64,000 nucleotides of DNA from an uncultured Bacteroidales bacterium. Its GTDB lineage: Bacteria > Bacteroidota > Bacteroidia > Bacteroidales > CAIXZF01. This document shows, piece after piece, positions 1 through 9,098 of this stretch (position 1 is its first letter; each line of letters opens with the position of its first letter). The DNA lies in assembly GCA_903923925.1 (NCBI GenBank), contig CAIXZF010000032.1:33846-97845 (forward strand). The letters run 5' to 3'. Made by a program: the position numbers and the translations under genes. The notes beneath the pieces were generated by a model, which did no database searches, had not been told where the DNA came from, and saw only the letters and a list, made by a program, of their open reading frames with translations.

Positions 1-123
1 TTGGAAAGGATTCTGATACAAACGATCCTCCAGGTTTATCCCCAGGTAGTCCTCCATAACAGGGCAGTGATAGGTATGATAAGTTTTTGTTTCCTTGAAG
101 GTGGTATAAAAATCAATTGAAAT
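1..123 (-). pseudogene. Truncated C-terminal fragment of a paralogue of the 825-residue protein at 6623-9100
   Basis: Read on the minus strand from 123 leftward, the frame gives about 41 codons that run off the left edge. The stretch starting DFYTTF and passing through TYHC and MEDYLG lines up with the extreme C-terminus (residues about 788-813) of the protein at 6623-9100: the aromatic, Thr, Cys and Asp positions match, and many others are conservative changes. An in-frame TAA lies at 124-126 and the upstream bases show no continuing homology, so the N-terminal part is missing here. It is either a decayed copy or a frameshifted gene whose remainder lies elsewhere. The homology is seen by eye; its decay is inferred. 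Confidence 0.45.
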
Positions 124-215
124 TTACACTGTTATTTGATAATTGAGAGTTCGGATTATTTTGTAATTCCTGGTAATCTGTAATTCCTGAATAATAATCA
201 AACTATCATCTCTGC

Positions 216-692
216 TCAGAGAAGCAGATCTTCCAGTTCATTGCCGTAATCAAACTGCAAATCTTCATGCAAAGCGGTGATTTTCTTTTGGATCAGCTCC
301 AGCTGAGCAGTGTACATATTTGTTAACCTGGGATTATATCGGATTGGAGGGGAAAAACCTTTGAGCTTTTTGCAGAAATGCAACAATAATTCGACCTCAG
401 TTTCTTTCTTCTGAGAGTACTTTACTTGTCTTTTGGTAGTTGTCAGGATTTTTCTGACCTGCTTTTTAATAATGTATGGACTCTTTTTATTTATCAATTC
501 AAATTGCTCATCAATTTCCTTTTTTACACCTTCAATGTATGCTTTCTCATCATCAGACTCAAACAATAAATAGGTGAGGAGTTCTTTATTCTCCTTTTTG
601 AATTTCGATAAACGAAGACAAATTTCCAACAGTTCTTTTGCCGGGCGAACAGATAATTCCTGTTTAAGTTCTTTAAGAGTTACGGGCTTCAT
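216..692 (-). CDS. Conserved hypothetical helical protein
   Basis: Product of about 158 residues starting MKPVTLKELK. The frame is open further upstream, but an earlier start would overlap the gene at 749-2077, so the ATG at 690-692 is preferred. It is rich in Lys, Glu and Leu with no signal peptide or membrane segment, and reads as an all-helical cytoplasmic protein ending in an acidic tail (ELEDLLL). I do not recognise the family and see no catalytic motif. It lies just downstream of the outer-membrane-type protein on the same strand, with a gap of about 55 bases, so the two may be co-transcribed. Confidence 0.6.
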   Translation of the reverse strand: MKPVTLKELKQELSVRPAKELLEICLRLSKFKKENKELLTYLLFESDDEKAYIEGVKKEIDEQFELINKKSPYIIKKQVRKILTTTKRQVKYSQKKETEVELLLHFCKKLKGFSPPIRYNPRLTNMYTAQLELIQKKITALHEDLQFDYGNELEDLLL

Positions 693-748
693 GAAAGGGA
701 AATATTCAACAAAGATAGACTTATCAAAGTGTTTGCTGTCTATTATCC

Positions 749-2077
749 TTAAAAACCATATCCAATAAGGCAATAAAAACGTTTTGTGCGGGATGTAAGA
801 TTATTTACATCCGACATTCCATTTCCTGTTTCATAACGCATTTCAGCTGTAAATCTTTTTTGTTTTACTCCCATTCCAGCACAGATTCCTCTTTCCCATT
901 TCTTGGTGAATCTTAAGGCATCAACCTCTGTTTTAATTTCAGGAGCATAAAGTCTTGAAATTAACTCCATGTGATTTTTATTTAAAATCGCCCACCCATT
1001 CGATAATCCGGCATTGAAAAAAAGCTTGTAGTGCCCGATGAAATACTTAAGCCGAACCATATTGTTCATTTTCAAATAGGTGTACTTTAATGATGAATTA
1101 TAGATAAAATAGTAATCCGGATTATAATAATCGGTATAACTTCCTTCAAACTTACTGGAAGTCATAATAAATTCATTGTAAACAGACCATTTTCCATTAT
1201 TTCTGGGCAGGATCAATTCCATATTGACTCCTGCAGAAATATTCAATGAAGGTTTATATCCGGCATTGTAAATTTCCGGATGACTTTGGGTTTTATCAAC
1301 GAAACTTAAAGTAGTAAGTGTTACACCTGCAAGCGCTCCATACTGGATTCTCAATTTTTCTGTTTTCTTCTGAAAGGTGATTTTATCTTTAGTGCACGTA
1401 TAATAATACTCGAAAAGATCCTCCAGACTTTCTTTATGATATAAGGTCTGGTTTGCGATTTCAACAATAAATGGGCAGTCCTGCAGATACAGGATCAACT
1501 GGCCAACATAAGTTAGGTTTTTAAAAATCCGGGTAGGTGCCTGCTGCTGATATGGCTTGTAATTATCAGGGGTGGATTTACGGGATTCTATTTCCTCCAA
1601 ATGACCCAAATATCTTTTGTAAATCAGTAATTGATAGCTTGTATCCAGTTTAATATAGAAGTTCATTTTATCGAACTTATTCGAATACTGATAGAGACTT
1701 TTGACACCAATAATCATAGCCTGCAGGAATGCAGTGTCCTTTTTAATCTGCAATTCGCTTTCATACAAGAGGTTATTTGTAATGTTTGAAGTGGTTTCAG
1801 TTTTAACGATAGCACTTTCGTAAATTTCATCTGAAACGGCAAAACCTTTAATATCCAAGGGTGTAAAGTATGAAACCGTTGCTCCAATTTCTTTTCTGAA
1901 TGCTATTTTTGTCGGGTTTCGCTCCCAGTTCCGGTAATCAATTAAACCATGAACAGTGTCACCATTTAATTTAAGGAAATAGCCCGGCAAATAATTTTCC
2001 TGGCTGAAGGAGGTCTGGAAAATGAAAATTCCGAAAATCGTCAGAAAAAGCTTTTTACTTGTTTTTTTAGGAAGCAT
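749..2077 (-). CDS. Secreted hypothetical protein with C-terminal outer-membrane beta-barrel-like region
   Basis: The open frame begins at a TTG (2083), but the ATG two codons later starts a typical signal peptide (MLPKKTSKK, a hydrophobic stretch, then SFSQ). Residues about 25-240 form a soluble N-terminal region containing a 'GYFLKLNGDTVHGLIDYRNW' type motif found in Bacteroidota proteins of unknown function. From about residue 245 the sequence alternates polar and aromatic residues in strand-like stretches and ends in Gly-Tyr-Gly-Phe. A terminal aromatic residue is typical of outer-membrane barrels, in the style of PorT-like barrels. The function is unknown; the barrel assignment is inferred from the pattern. 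Confidence 0.6.
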   Translation of the reverse strand: MLPKKTSKKLFLTIFGIFIFQTSFSQENYLPGYFLKLNGDTVHGLIDYRNWERNPTKIAFRKEIGATVSYFTPLDIKGFAVSDEIYESAIVKTETTSNITNNLLYESELQIKKDTAFLQAMIIGVKSLYQYSNKFDKMNFYIKLDTSYQLLIYKRYLGHLEEIESRKSTPDNYKPYQQQAPTRIFKNLTYVGQLILYLQDCPFIVEIANQTLYHKESLEDLFEYYYTCTKDKITFQKKTEKLRIQYGALAGVTLTTLSFVDKTQSHPEIYNAGYKPSLNISAGVNMELILPRNNGKWSVYNEFIMTSSKFEGSYTDYYNPDYYFIYNSSLKYTYLKMNNMVRLKYFIGHYKLFFNAGLSNGWAILNKNHMELISRLYAPEIKTEVDALRFTKKWERGICAGMGVKQKRFTAEMRYETGNGMSDVNNLTSRTKRFYCLIGYGF

Positions 2078-2210
2078 ATTCAAGTGATTAGTAGAGATAG
2101 TACCTTTATAGTTGTTTTCAGGAGCTTAGCGCCATCAATAATACAAAAAAACCGTTAATCAGAAAAATTGAGTTATTGGTTCTTTTAGACCATTCTAAAT
2201 TATCAAGTTT

Positions 2211-3707
2211 ATGTTTATGTCGAATACTTTAAAATCATACAAAATATTTTCATTGGGGATCTTTGTTTTGTATATTTTCAGCACATGTGAAATTGCTCAT
2301 TCTCAATCGTTAATTACAGGACACTTAAAGTATTTTAATGCAAGTTTCACGCCGATGGATGGTGTAGATATCTTTTTATATAATAGCCAGGAACAGCTTA
2401 TTGATTCAGTTAAAACAGATCAGAACGGATATTTCTATTTTGATGGGCTTCCGGCAGGTATATATACAGTTATTCCGGATTGCAATAAGCAATGGGGAGG
2501 TGTCAATAGTTTAGACGCAATGCTGGTTCAGAAACATTTTACCAGTATTAACCTGTTAAATGGATTGCCTTTACAGGCAGCTGATATTAATGGCTCTAAT
2601 TCTGTAAATTCTGTTGATGCTTTACAGATTCTTCAACGTTTTGTGGGTTTTATCAACTCATTTGATGCCGGGGACTGGACGTTTGAAAATGCCGAAATTA
2701 CCCTGGATGGAATTACAAATGTTTCGCATGACCTTTATGGTATTTCTTATGGTGATGTGAATGCTTCCTTTACACCAAAACCCTGCATTCCAGCTCCAAC
2801 GCTGGCAAATGCAGGTCCTGATCAAACAGGATTAATTGGAAATGCAGCTGTTTTAAACGGGAATCTCCCATTAAATGGAACAGGACATTGGCAGGTACTC
2901 AGTGGCACTTCCTATACCTTTTCCGGTGTTACTATACCTGCTGCCACATTTTCAGGCGCCTCAGGAAACACGTATATCCTCATCTGGAATATTACGAACG
3001 AGTGTTATACAACTGTGGATACAGTTGTAATTGGCTTTTCAGCCCAAACAATGAATTACCCTTGTCCCGGTATTCCATCCTTCAACTATGGCGGACAAAC
3101 ATACAATACTGTAAAGATTGGCACCCAATGCTGGATGAAGGAAAATCTGAATATTGGAACGATGGTAATCGATAACAACACTGGCACACAGCATTCCCAC
3201 TGCAGCAACAATGGAATTATCGAGAAGTATTGCTATAACAATGACCCGCTGAATTGTGCTGTTTATGGTGGCTTATACGACTGGAATGAGATGATGCAAT
3301 ATTCTAATTTAGCAGGAGGGCAGGGAATCTGTCCGACGGGATGGCATATCCCGACTGATGCTGAATTATGTACATTGTCGCTCTTTCTGGATTCCCAGGT
3401 AAATTGCAGTGCTTCAGGGTATTCCGGGGTAAATGCTGCCGGAAAAATGAAAGAAACAGGTCTTACTCACTGGAGTGCACCAAACCAGGGTGCTACAAAT
3501 GAGAGTGGATTTACAGCACTTGCTGCTGGTTATCGCTATCCTTACGGGTATCCGGGCTCGCTTACGCAGGGTATTTACATCTGGGCCTCTACAGAATATG
3601 ACCCAACTCAGGGGTATACCCGAAACCTGGGGATGTATAATGCCAACATCAGCCGTTTTCATTACACAAAGTATTACGGGTTTACTGCAAGGTGTTTAAA
3701 AAATTAG
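2211..3707 (+). CDS. Secreted dockerin-like protein with C-terminal FISUMP domain
   Basis: 498 residues. An N-terminal signal sequence ends near residue 31 (AHSQ). Residues 35-90 look like a carboxypeptidase-regulatory or SpaA-type beta-sandwich. They are followed by dockerin-like calcium-loop elements: a half loop near 97-102, a full DxNxxxxxNxxD loop at 125-136, and a GDVN half loop at 182-184. A Gly/Asn-rich linker (195-280) leads to a region of about 215 residues with NYGGQTYNTVKIG, CPTGWHIPTDAEL, GFTALAAGYR and WASTEYD. These are the signature blocks of the Fibrobacter succinogenes major paralogous (FISUMP) domain. An ATG two codons later is an alternative start. Its module is shared with the proteins at 54740 and 55347. 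It overlaps the convergent gene at 3704 by 4 bases. Confidence 0.75.
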   Translation: MFMSNTLKSYKIFSLGIFVLYIFSTCEIAHSQSLITGHLKYFNASFTPMDGVDIFLYNSQEQLIDSVKTDQNGYFYFDGLPAGIYTVIPDCNKQWGGVNSLDAMLVQKHFTSINLLNGLPLQAADINGSNSVNSVDALQILQRFVGFINSFDAGDWTFENAEITLDGITNVSHDLYGISYGDVNASFTPKPCIPAPTLANAGPDQTGLIGNAAVLNGNLPLNGTGHWQVLSGTSYTFSGVTIPAATFSGASGNTYILIWNITNECYTTVDTVVIGFSAQTMNYPCPGIPSFNYGGQTYNTVKIGTQCWMKENLNIGTMVIDNNTGTQHSHCSNNGIIEKYCYNNDPLNCAVYGGLYDWNEMMQYSNLAGGQGICPTGWHIPTDAELCTLSLFLDSQVNCSASGYSGVNAAGKMKETGLTHWSAPNQGATNESGFTALAAGYRYPYGYPGSLTQGIYIWASTEYDPTQGYTRNLGMYNANISRFHYTKYYGFTARCLKN

Positions 3708-4555
3708 GATGAGCGGCCTTTTACCAGACTCATTCCTTTTGAAAGCGGAATAAAAAGTATAAGAAATAAGAAATTGATAATCAGAGCAGTTATCATCGTA
3801 AAGTAGAAACTACTGAACCATGGTTCCACTTTTGCAATAGCCGAGAGTGCAAAATTCCCAATCCAAAGCGTTGAAAGATTGAAAAGGAAAACGATAAGGA
3901 TACTAAAGATAAAGCCTTTAAAAGCACTTTTAATATCAGGAAGGCTGAGTGTGATTGAACTTCCAATGGAGAATTGCAGGTAAAAAAAGAGTGTAATTTT
4001 CCACCAGGAAGTTTTATTTCCAAATAAAATAAGATTTCCAAGGTGACGAAAATCATCATATAACCCAAAAAAAACGGTCTTTAATGAAGATATGTGTGAA
4101 AAGGATTCCAGTGTAAGCAGAACAGCTCCACCTGGTTTAAAACCTATTCCGAATAAAAAGTAAGTGATTATATATAAGCTGATTGAACACATCAGCACCG
4201 GCCCAATTCCGATAAACAGGTTCCCGATTTCATGGTAAATATTCCATGATTTGTACGTATGTGTTACTGATCCGAAAGATCCATCCTTTGCAGATGGATC
4301 AAATAATTTTATACCCGTAATTTTGTGCCCGAACAAAAAGGCAAATAATGCGTGGCCAAGTTCATGTACTGGTGTTCCTATCCATTTAAATCCATAGATA
4401 AATCCGTTTCTCCCGAAAATTGCAAATCCTGTTCTGCTGAGACTGATTGAAATAAAATTCATCAGGAAAGACAGGATTGCCAAGGGACCCAGCAATACCA
4501 TAATCTGGGTTGCAGTCGCAATTAGAACGTTTATTAGGTATTCTGTGAATGGCAC
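3704..4555 (-). CDS. Multi-pass membrane protein with HELGH motif (M50-like)
   Basis: 283 residues with several hydrophobic segments. Residues 64-68 are His-Glu-Leu-Gly-His, inside a hydrophobic helix (PVHELGHALFAFLFGH), as in M50 site-2-protease-like membrane metallopeptidases. A second possible motif, YHEIGNLFIGIGP, lies about 45 residues later. The start is a GTG at 4553-4555; there is no in-frame ATG upstream before a stop, and Met19 would be the first ATG-encoded alternative. No PDZ domain is present. The substrate is unknown, and the protein could be a non-proteolytic member of the fold. The gene overlaps the end of the convergent FISUMP gene by 4 bases. Confidence 0.6.
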   Translation of the reverse strand: MPFTEYLINVLIATATQIMVLLGPLAILSFLMNFISISLSRTGFAIFGRNGFIYGFKWIGTPVHELGHALFAFLFGHKITGIKLFDPSAKDGSFGSVTHTYKSWNIYHEIGNLFIGIGPVLMCSISLYIITYFLFGIGFKPGGAVLLTLESFSHISSLKTVFFGLYDDFRHLGNLILFGNKTSWWKITLFFYLQFSIGSSITLSLPDIKSAFKGFIFSILIVFLFNLSTLWIGNFALSAIAKVEPWFSSFYFTMITALIINFLFLILFIPLSKGMSLVKGRSS

Positions 4556-4592
4556 TAATCTGAAAATATTTAATCAAATATAGTGTGTAATT

Positions 4593-4659
4593 TACCACGG
4601 AGACACAGAGAGCATGGAGAAAATTACTAAATCTCTGTGCTCTCCTTGCCTCCGTGGTA
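4593..4659. repeat. Imperfect inverted repeat of the 'accacggagacacagag' type
   Basis: Arms of 27 bases at 4593-4619 and 4633-4659 are complementary at about 22 positions and enclose a short AT-rich loop. The arm contains the motif accacggag...cagagagca, which I recall as a frequently dispersed intergenic sequence in Bacteroidota genomes. It has no T-run typical of a terminator. It lies in the gap between the HELGH membrane gene and the C_GCAxxG_C_C gene. Confidence 0.6.
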
Positions 4660-4857
4660 TTTTATTAATGTATCAAACTGATTTTCTTTACAATAGAGCT
4701 TGTTTTTACCAGAAACTGAAACAGTTTGAATCGCTTCCCCAATCAGGTTATTTAAGTACAATTCGCACTGCAAATTTGCTGGAAGATAAACCTCAATATT
4801 TTCGTAAAAAACCAGGGATGAAACCTGACTGTGGGAGAACTCAAAACTAAGCAGCAA
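4660..4857 (-). pseudogene. Possible remnant of a T9SS-type C-terminal domain in a 434-base gap
   Basis: The 434 bases between 4556 and 4989 hold no convincing intact gene. A minus-strand frame (4627-4857) includes IEVYLPANL and YLNNLIGEAIQTVSVSG. These resemble the strand pattern of type IX secretion sorting tails (N-x-L-x-G-x-x-V-x-x). No complete precursor surrounds it, and its 3' end runs into the inverted repeat. The remaining bases (4915-4985) contain a 'ctttgcgcc...tagcgccctttacg' stretch of the low-complexity kind often seen between Bacteroidota genes. The resemblance is weak, so this may be chance. Confidence 0.25.
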
Positions 4858-4989
4858 TAAAAAATATTTTTCTCATCTATTCCGACTTGGGTTTCCATTT
4901 CCATCTAAATAATTAGAAATCCAAAACAATCCATAAGCTTTGCGCCTTCATAGCGCCCTTTACGTTAAAAGGACGCTAGAAGTAGCATA

Positions 4990-5433
4990 CTATTCTTCTA
5001 AAAGCTGTTCAGTTAATATTACAGCGGTTTGGACATAATGATCGCAGTTCACGCGAAATAAATCAAGCTCATGAATTGTCTTCAGATCCTCAGGATCGTT
5101 CATGTTCAGATCATTAAGTAATTCCTTACAATTCATAGCGCCATTAAGCTTTTTGAATTCTTCAATAAACCTGTTCGATAATTCGTAAGTAATAGTTTTT
5201 TTTGCAGGATCATCATTGTACCCATTTCCATATTTAAGGCCAATGGCCATTAATGCAGCTGTTACAGCGCCACATGTATGCTGCCGCTTTGCTATGCCAC
5301 CACCGAAAGCACTGGCAATTTTAAGACAATCATCCTCCCTCATGCCCAGATCATCAGCAAAAACAGACAATACAGACTGTGCACAATTGAAGTTACTTTT
5401 AAATTTATCTGTTGCTTTTTCGGATTTTGACAT
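4990..5433 (-). CDS. C_GCAxxG_C_C family redox-type protein
   Basis: 147 residues, cytoplasmic. The spaced cysteine signature of the family is visible: FNCAQSV near residue 18, FGGGIAKRQHTCGAVTAALMAIG in the middle, then NCKELL and a final VNCDHYV. Family members are small proteins thought to act in redox or electron-transfer reactions, but their substrate is not established. Length and cysteine spacing match the family. It is divergently oriented to the esterase gene at 5492, with a 58-base gap that must hold both promoters. Confidence 0.85.
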   Translation of the reverse strand: MSKSEKATDKFKSNFNCAQSVLSVFADDLGMREDDCLKIASAFGGGIAKRQHTCGAVTAALMAIGLKYGNGYNDDPAKKTITYELSNRFIEEFKKLNGAMNCKELLNDLNMNDPEDLKTIHELDLFRVNCDHYVQTAVILTEQLLEE

Positions 5434-5479
5434 AGTTTTAATTCGGATTGAATTGTTGGCTAAATTTATTGAATATTAT

Positions 5480-5487
5480 TAGCTTTG
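5480..5487 (+). promoter_or_regulatory. -7 box TAGCTTTG of the esterase gene
   Basis: TAGCTTTG matches the Bacteroidota -7 consensus TAnnTTTG. It ends only 4 bases before the ATG at 5492, so transcription would begin at or next to the start codon (see findings). Confidence 0.45.
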
Positions 5488-5491
5488 ACGT

Positions 5492-6634
5492 ATGAATAAT
5501 TTCATTCGGTTTTTTATTCTTAGTCTTCCAGTTTTATTATGCTGGAATGCAAATTCACAGGGCTTTGGGAATTTTTTAAGCAGACTCAACTATCTCCCTG
5601 AATCTGTTCGGCAGGCAAAAGTGGATAGTTTCAGAATATCAAATAAACAATATCCTCTTATTGAGTCAGATACGATAGCTTACTTTATCTGTTACACAGA
5701 TTACAAACAGTTAGCTGTAGCCGGTGATGCAACAAGCTGGAGGCCAGATTTACCCTTGATCAGGATACCCGGAACCAACTTCTGGTATGCTAAAGGAATT
5801 TATCCGAAGGATGCCAGAATTGAATATAAATTTGTTGCAGATGGTCAGAAATGGTTGCTCGATTCTTTAAATCCTCACATTGGAGTAGGTGGGTTTGGTA
5901 TGAAGTCGGAACTAATCATGCCCGGGTATAAAATGCCTTCTGAAATTATCGGAAATAATGAAATACCGAGGGGAACACTAAAGGACACAAGTTTTTACAG
6001 TAAGCAGATGAGTGAGACCCGAAAATATATCCTTTACTTTCCTGCAGGCTACGAGGATTCCAAAAAGGATTATCCTGTTGTAATATTCAATGATGGAGAA
6101 GATTACATTACCTATGCTCATATACATGAAATATTGGATTATATGGCCTTCGACCAGCTTCCGCTCATAGGAGTTTTTGTGGTTCCTGTTCAAAGAGATG
6201 CGGAATATTCCGGGAAAAGGCAGAAAGCCTATACAAATTTCATTGTGAAGGAACTCATGCCATATCTTGATATAACATATCGCATTAAGGCAGGTCCTGA
6301 AAACCATACAATTGCTGGAATTTCTAATGGTGGAAATATATCCTTATGGATTAGTGTGAATCATTCAGAAGTCTTTGGTAAAGTTATTGCCCAATCCTCA
6401 AACGTTCAGAATTCAATCTTGAAAATATTCTCAACTAAACCAAAAATCCCTTTAAAGATTTATTTAAATATTGGGAAATACGACATACCTGCTTTAATCC
6501 CGATGAACGAAAAACTTTCATACATTCTTGATCACAAAGGCTATTCCTTTTCGAACCACACCTATCCTGAAGGCCATAACTGGGGATTCTGGAGTGCCCA
6601 TACAAAAGAGGCTATTTATTATTTATTCCGATAA
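5492..6634 (+). CDS. Secreted esterase of the enterochelin esterase-like alpha/beta hydrolase family
   Basis: 380 residues. The signal peptide ends near residue 23 (ANSQ). Residues about 60-145 form an early-set/CBM48-like beta-sandwich (AVAGDATSW, then WYAKGIYP and YKFVADG). The rest is an esterase D / enterochelin esterase-like hydrolase domain: a FNDGEDY strand, the nucleophile elbow G-I-S-N-G-G with Ser278, and a C-terminal catalytic His in PEGHNW. Proteins of this build hydrolyse siderophore or carbohydrate esters in the periplasm or outside the cell, but the substrate cannot be read from sequence. The gene overlaps the convergent gene at 6623 by 12 bases. Confidence 0.8.
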   Translation: MNNFIRFFILSLPVLLCWNANSQGFGNFLSRLNYLPESVRQAKVDSFRISNKQYPLIESDTIAYFICYTDYKQLAVAGDATSWRPDLPLIRIPGTNFWYAKGIYPKDARIEYKFVADGQKWLLDSLNPHIGVGGFGMKSELIMPGYKMPSEIIGNNEIPRGTLKDTSFYSKQMSETRKYILYFPAGYEDSKKDYPVVIFNDGEDYITYAHIHEILDYMAFDQLPLIGVFVVPVQRDAEYSGKRQKAYTNFIVKELMPYLDITYRIKAGPENHTIAGISNGGNISLWISVNHSEVFGKVIAQSSNVQNSILKIFSTKPKIPLKIYLNIGKYDIPALIPMNEKLSYILDHKGYSFSNHTYPEGHNWGFWSAHTKEAIYYLFR

Positions 6635-9098
6635 ATTGAAGCTGTTAGTCATCGAATAAGGAACATTCATAAAATCATCCAATAAGGTACAGCGATAGGT
6701 TTTAAAGGTTTCTGTGCGGTAGTATTTGAAATAAAAGTCCTCCAGGTTTTGTCCGGGCAGAAAAACCCTTCTTAAGTAATCATTATCCACATAATTATCG
6801 CCTTCATATTCATGAAATCCGAAGCTGTAATAATCGCAAATATGCAGCATCAGGCTGGCCATGGCTTTTTGCTCATCATTTCTGGCACAGCTCAAAGCTT
6901 TCGAATAATACTGTTTCGCAATAGTTAACCCATAATAGTTTCCGGATTGTATTTTATTCTTTTGTTTGGATATGGGTCCGAAAAGAAAATCATTCATATT
7001 TTCCCCATACGTTTCATCAGCTGTTCCGGTTCCATAACTTACCATCATCCATGAATTTCCAAAATAGGAACAGTTGAAATATGCATGTCCCAGTTTAATG
7101 TACTCTTCGGCATGAGAAGATGTACCTGTCTCTGTTGATTTCTTCAAGGAAATAAGCGTTTTAATAAATTTCAGCTTACTGAAAGGATACTTGAAATCAC
7201 GCTTCCAAACATAATCGAAACACTTGGGAAGGAAAGGGTTTTCATTTAGATTCTGAGCGAAATCTTCAGTGGTTCTGTAATAGGATTGCGGGATCTTCTC
7301 AAGCGATTTCTCAGTTTCATTCAGATCATTGTTCCTAAAGGCAATTGTCGCTCTCAGATCGTAGCAATCATTGAGTGAAGGTAGTTTTTGATTGCAGAGA
7401 TAGGTTTCAAAACTACTTTTCCTCCTTTTCGTTATTAATTCGATCAACTGATCCATATCGTTTAAACTCGCTTGCCTGTCGAACCATCCAATAAAGAAAT
7501 ACCGCCAGCTACTGGGCCAGGCATATTCACCATAGTCTTCATACCAGGAATAATCTTCATATTTAACCTTGTATTGCTCTGATTTGAGGAACATTAGACC
7601 TGCCTCAGCAATATTTCCGTTTTTATAATAGGCTGAACTAATCACCCTTAGAAGCGAGTATAAACATTTATTAGTCTGGTTATTTGTTGAGGCAATCCTT
7701 TCTAAAAGCACAATACTGCTGAGTAATTCATGCCTTGTTTTATCAGTGTTAAGATTACAAGTTCTTAAATTCAGAAGGCTGCTGCAAATACCTTTCTGGA
7801 TTTTTATTGATGAATTCGCCCTTGAATCTATTTTAAGAAGATAGGATAAAGCCAATTCATTTTTAGAATTCATATACGACAAATGTGCAATTGCCAGGTT
7901 TAAATAATCCTCATTCTCACCATCAGCAAAGGGGAGGCAATGCAATAGGAAACTCTTGAATTCAGCAAGATAGGCAAGGTCGGTTTTAAGGTTTTTATCC
8001 CTCACAAGGTCATAATTATCCCATCTGTATAAACTATCTTTCAAATCAATCGCAGGTCCGTATTCAGTGTACATTGGAGTGTAAATCCAGTCTTCGAGTT
8101 TGTTAATCTCCCGCATGATCAGTGGTGCAAAATATTTACTTTTAAGCAGGAACTTCTGCATTTCCCTGAGTTTGAAAAGGGCAGGAGCAGGGTAATTCAG
8201 AAGCAACATTGACTGGATTACTCCTTTTTCATAATCGGTTTTCGTTAGCTTTAATGTTGAGGAGATCACCCCAGGTTTTGTATTAAAGTATTGCATAACA
8301 GCCACTTTCTTCTCATCGCATTGATCAAAAACCTGACTGTAAAGGTAATTTGCCAGAACATGATTCCCTTTCCTGTCAATCGACTTAGCTTTAAATAGCA
8401 ATGCCCAGGCTTTAAGGATAGTTGGCTCTTTACATTTGGCAAAATACTTGTCGTACAAGCGGATACTCATATCATCCATAGTTTCATAATAGTTCAGACG
8501 AACCAGCTGAAAAGCATACCTGAGCTTCAGGAAGGGGTCTTTTATCGTTTCAATAAAACTACCATCTCTGTCGAATTCAAGGTTATGAATGCCGTAATTA
8601 GTATGCACATTTCCATCCCAGCTTTCCCATCTGCTGCCTGTTCCGGGAATTGAGAAACTCAGGTATTCGAGCTCTTTGGCAAAACAGAGATACTTTAACT
8701 CAGCGGCAAATGCTGGTTGACAAAGTGCACGTATGAAACTATTTCCTTCAAATTCAGCAGTTAGCCTGCCATGTTGAAGGGCATTTTCAAAGACTTCAGG
8801 TGGTGTTTGGTAGAGAATGAAATCGATGTCCTTTATTGCTACCTTTTTACCCATATGTTTATGCCATTCCGTGCAATTCTTCAGGGCATCATTATTTTCA
8901 GGATCAGGGATATATGAATTGAAATAATTGGCTGAATAGTAAAATGGTCTGAATGCCGACATTCCGGAAAGCTCTGCCCTGAACAGTGAAAGCCTGATTG
9001 TTTCATCCAACTCATAAAATCCGCAGGCCAATGTTGATTTCGCTGGCCATAACAGAAAGCTAATTATTAAGAATGGAATAATACTTCTTAATGTTTTC
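6623..9098 (-). CDS. Large secreted hypothetical protein (N-terminal signal, helical repeat-like)
   Basis: About 825 residues; the coding region extends to the TTG start at 9098-9100. That TTG begins an excellent signal peptide (MKTLRS, hydrophobic core, then STLAC), and there is no in-frame ATG upstream. The mature part is rich in Tyr, Leu and Ala, with regularly spaced helices suggestive of TPR/Sel1-like packing, for example around LANYLYSQVF and EAGLMFLKSEQYK. No catalytic motif is recognised. Its start overlaps the end of the upstream lipoprotein gene by about 41 bases, implying translational coupling. A related C-terminal fragment lies at 1-123, so this is a small local family. Function unknown. 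Confidence 0.7.

Noticed and set aside
4614..4850. Plus-strand open frame of 78 codons over the inverted repeat region
   Set aside because: It runs through the palindrome and opposite to the possible sorting-tail frame. The composition looks non-coding and no homology is recognised.
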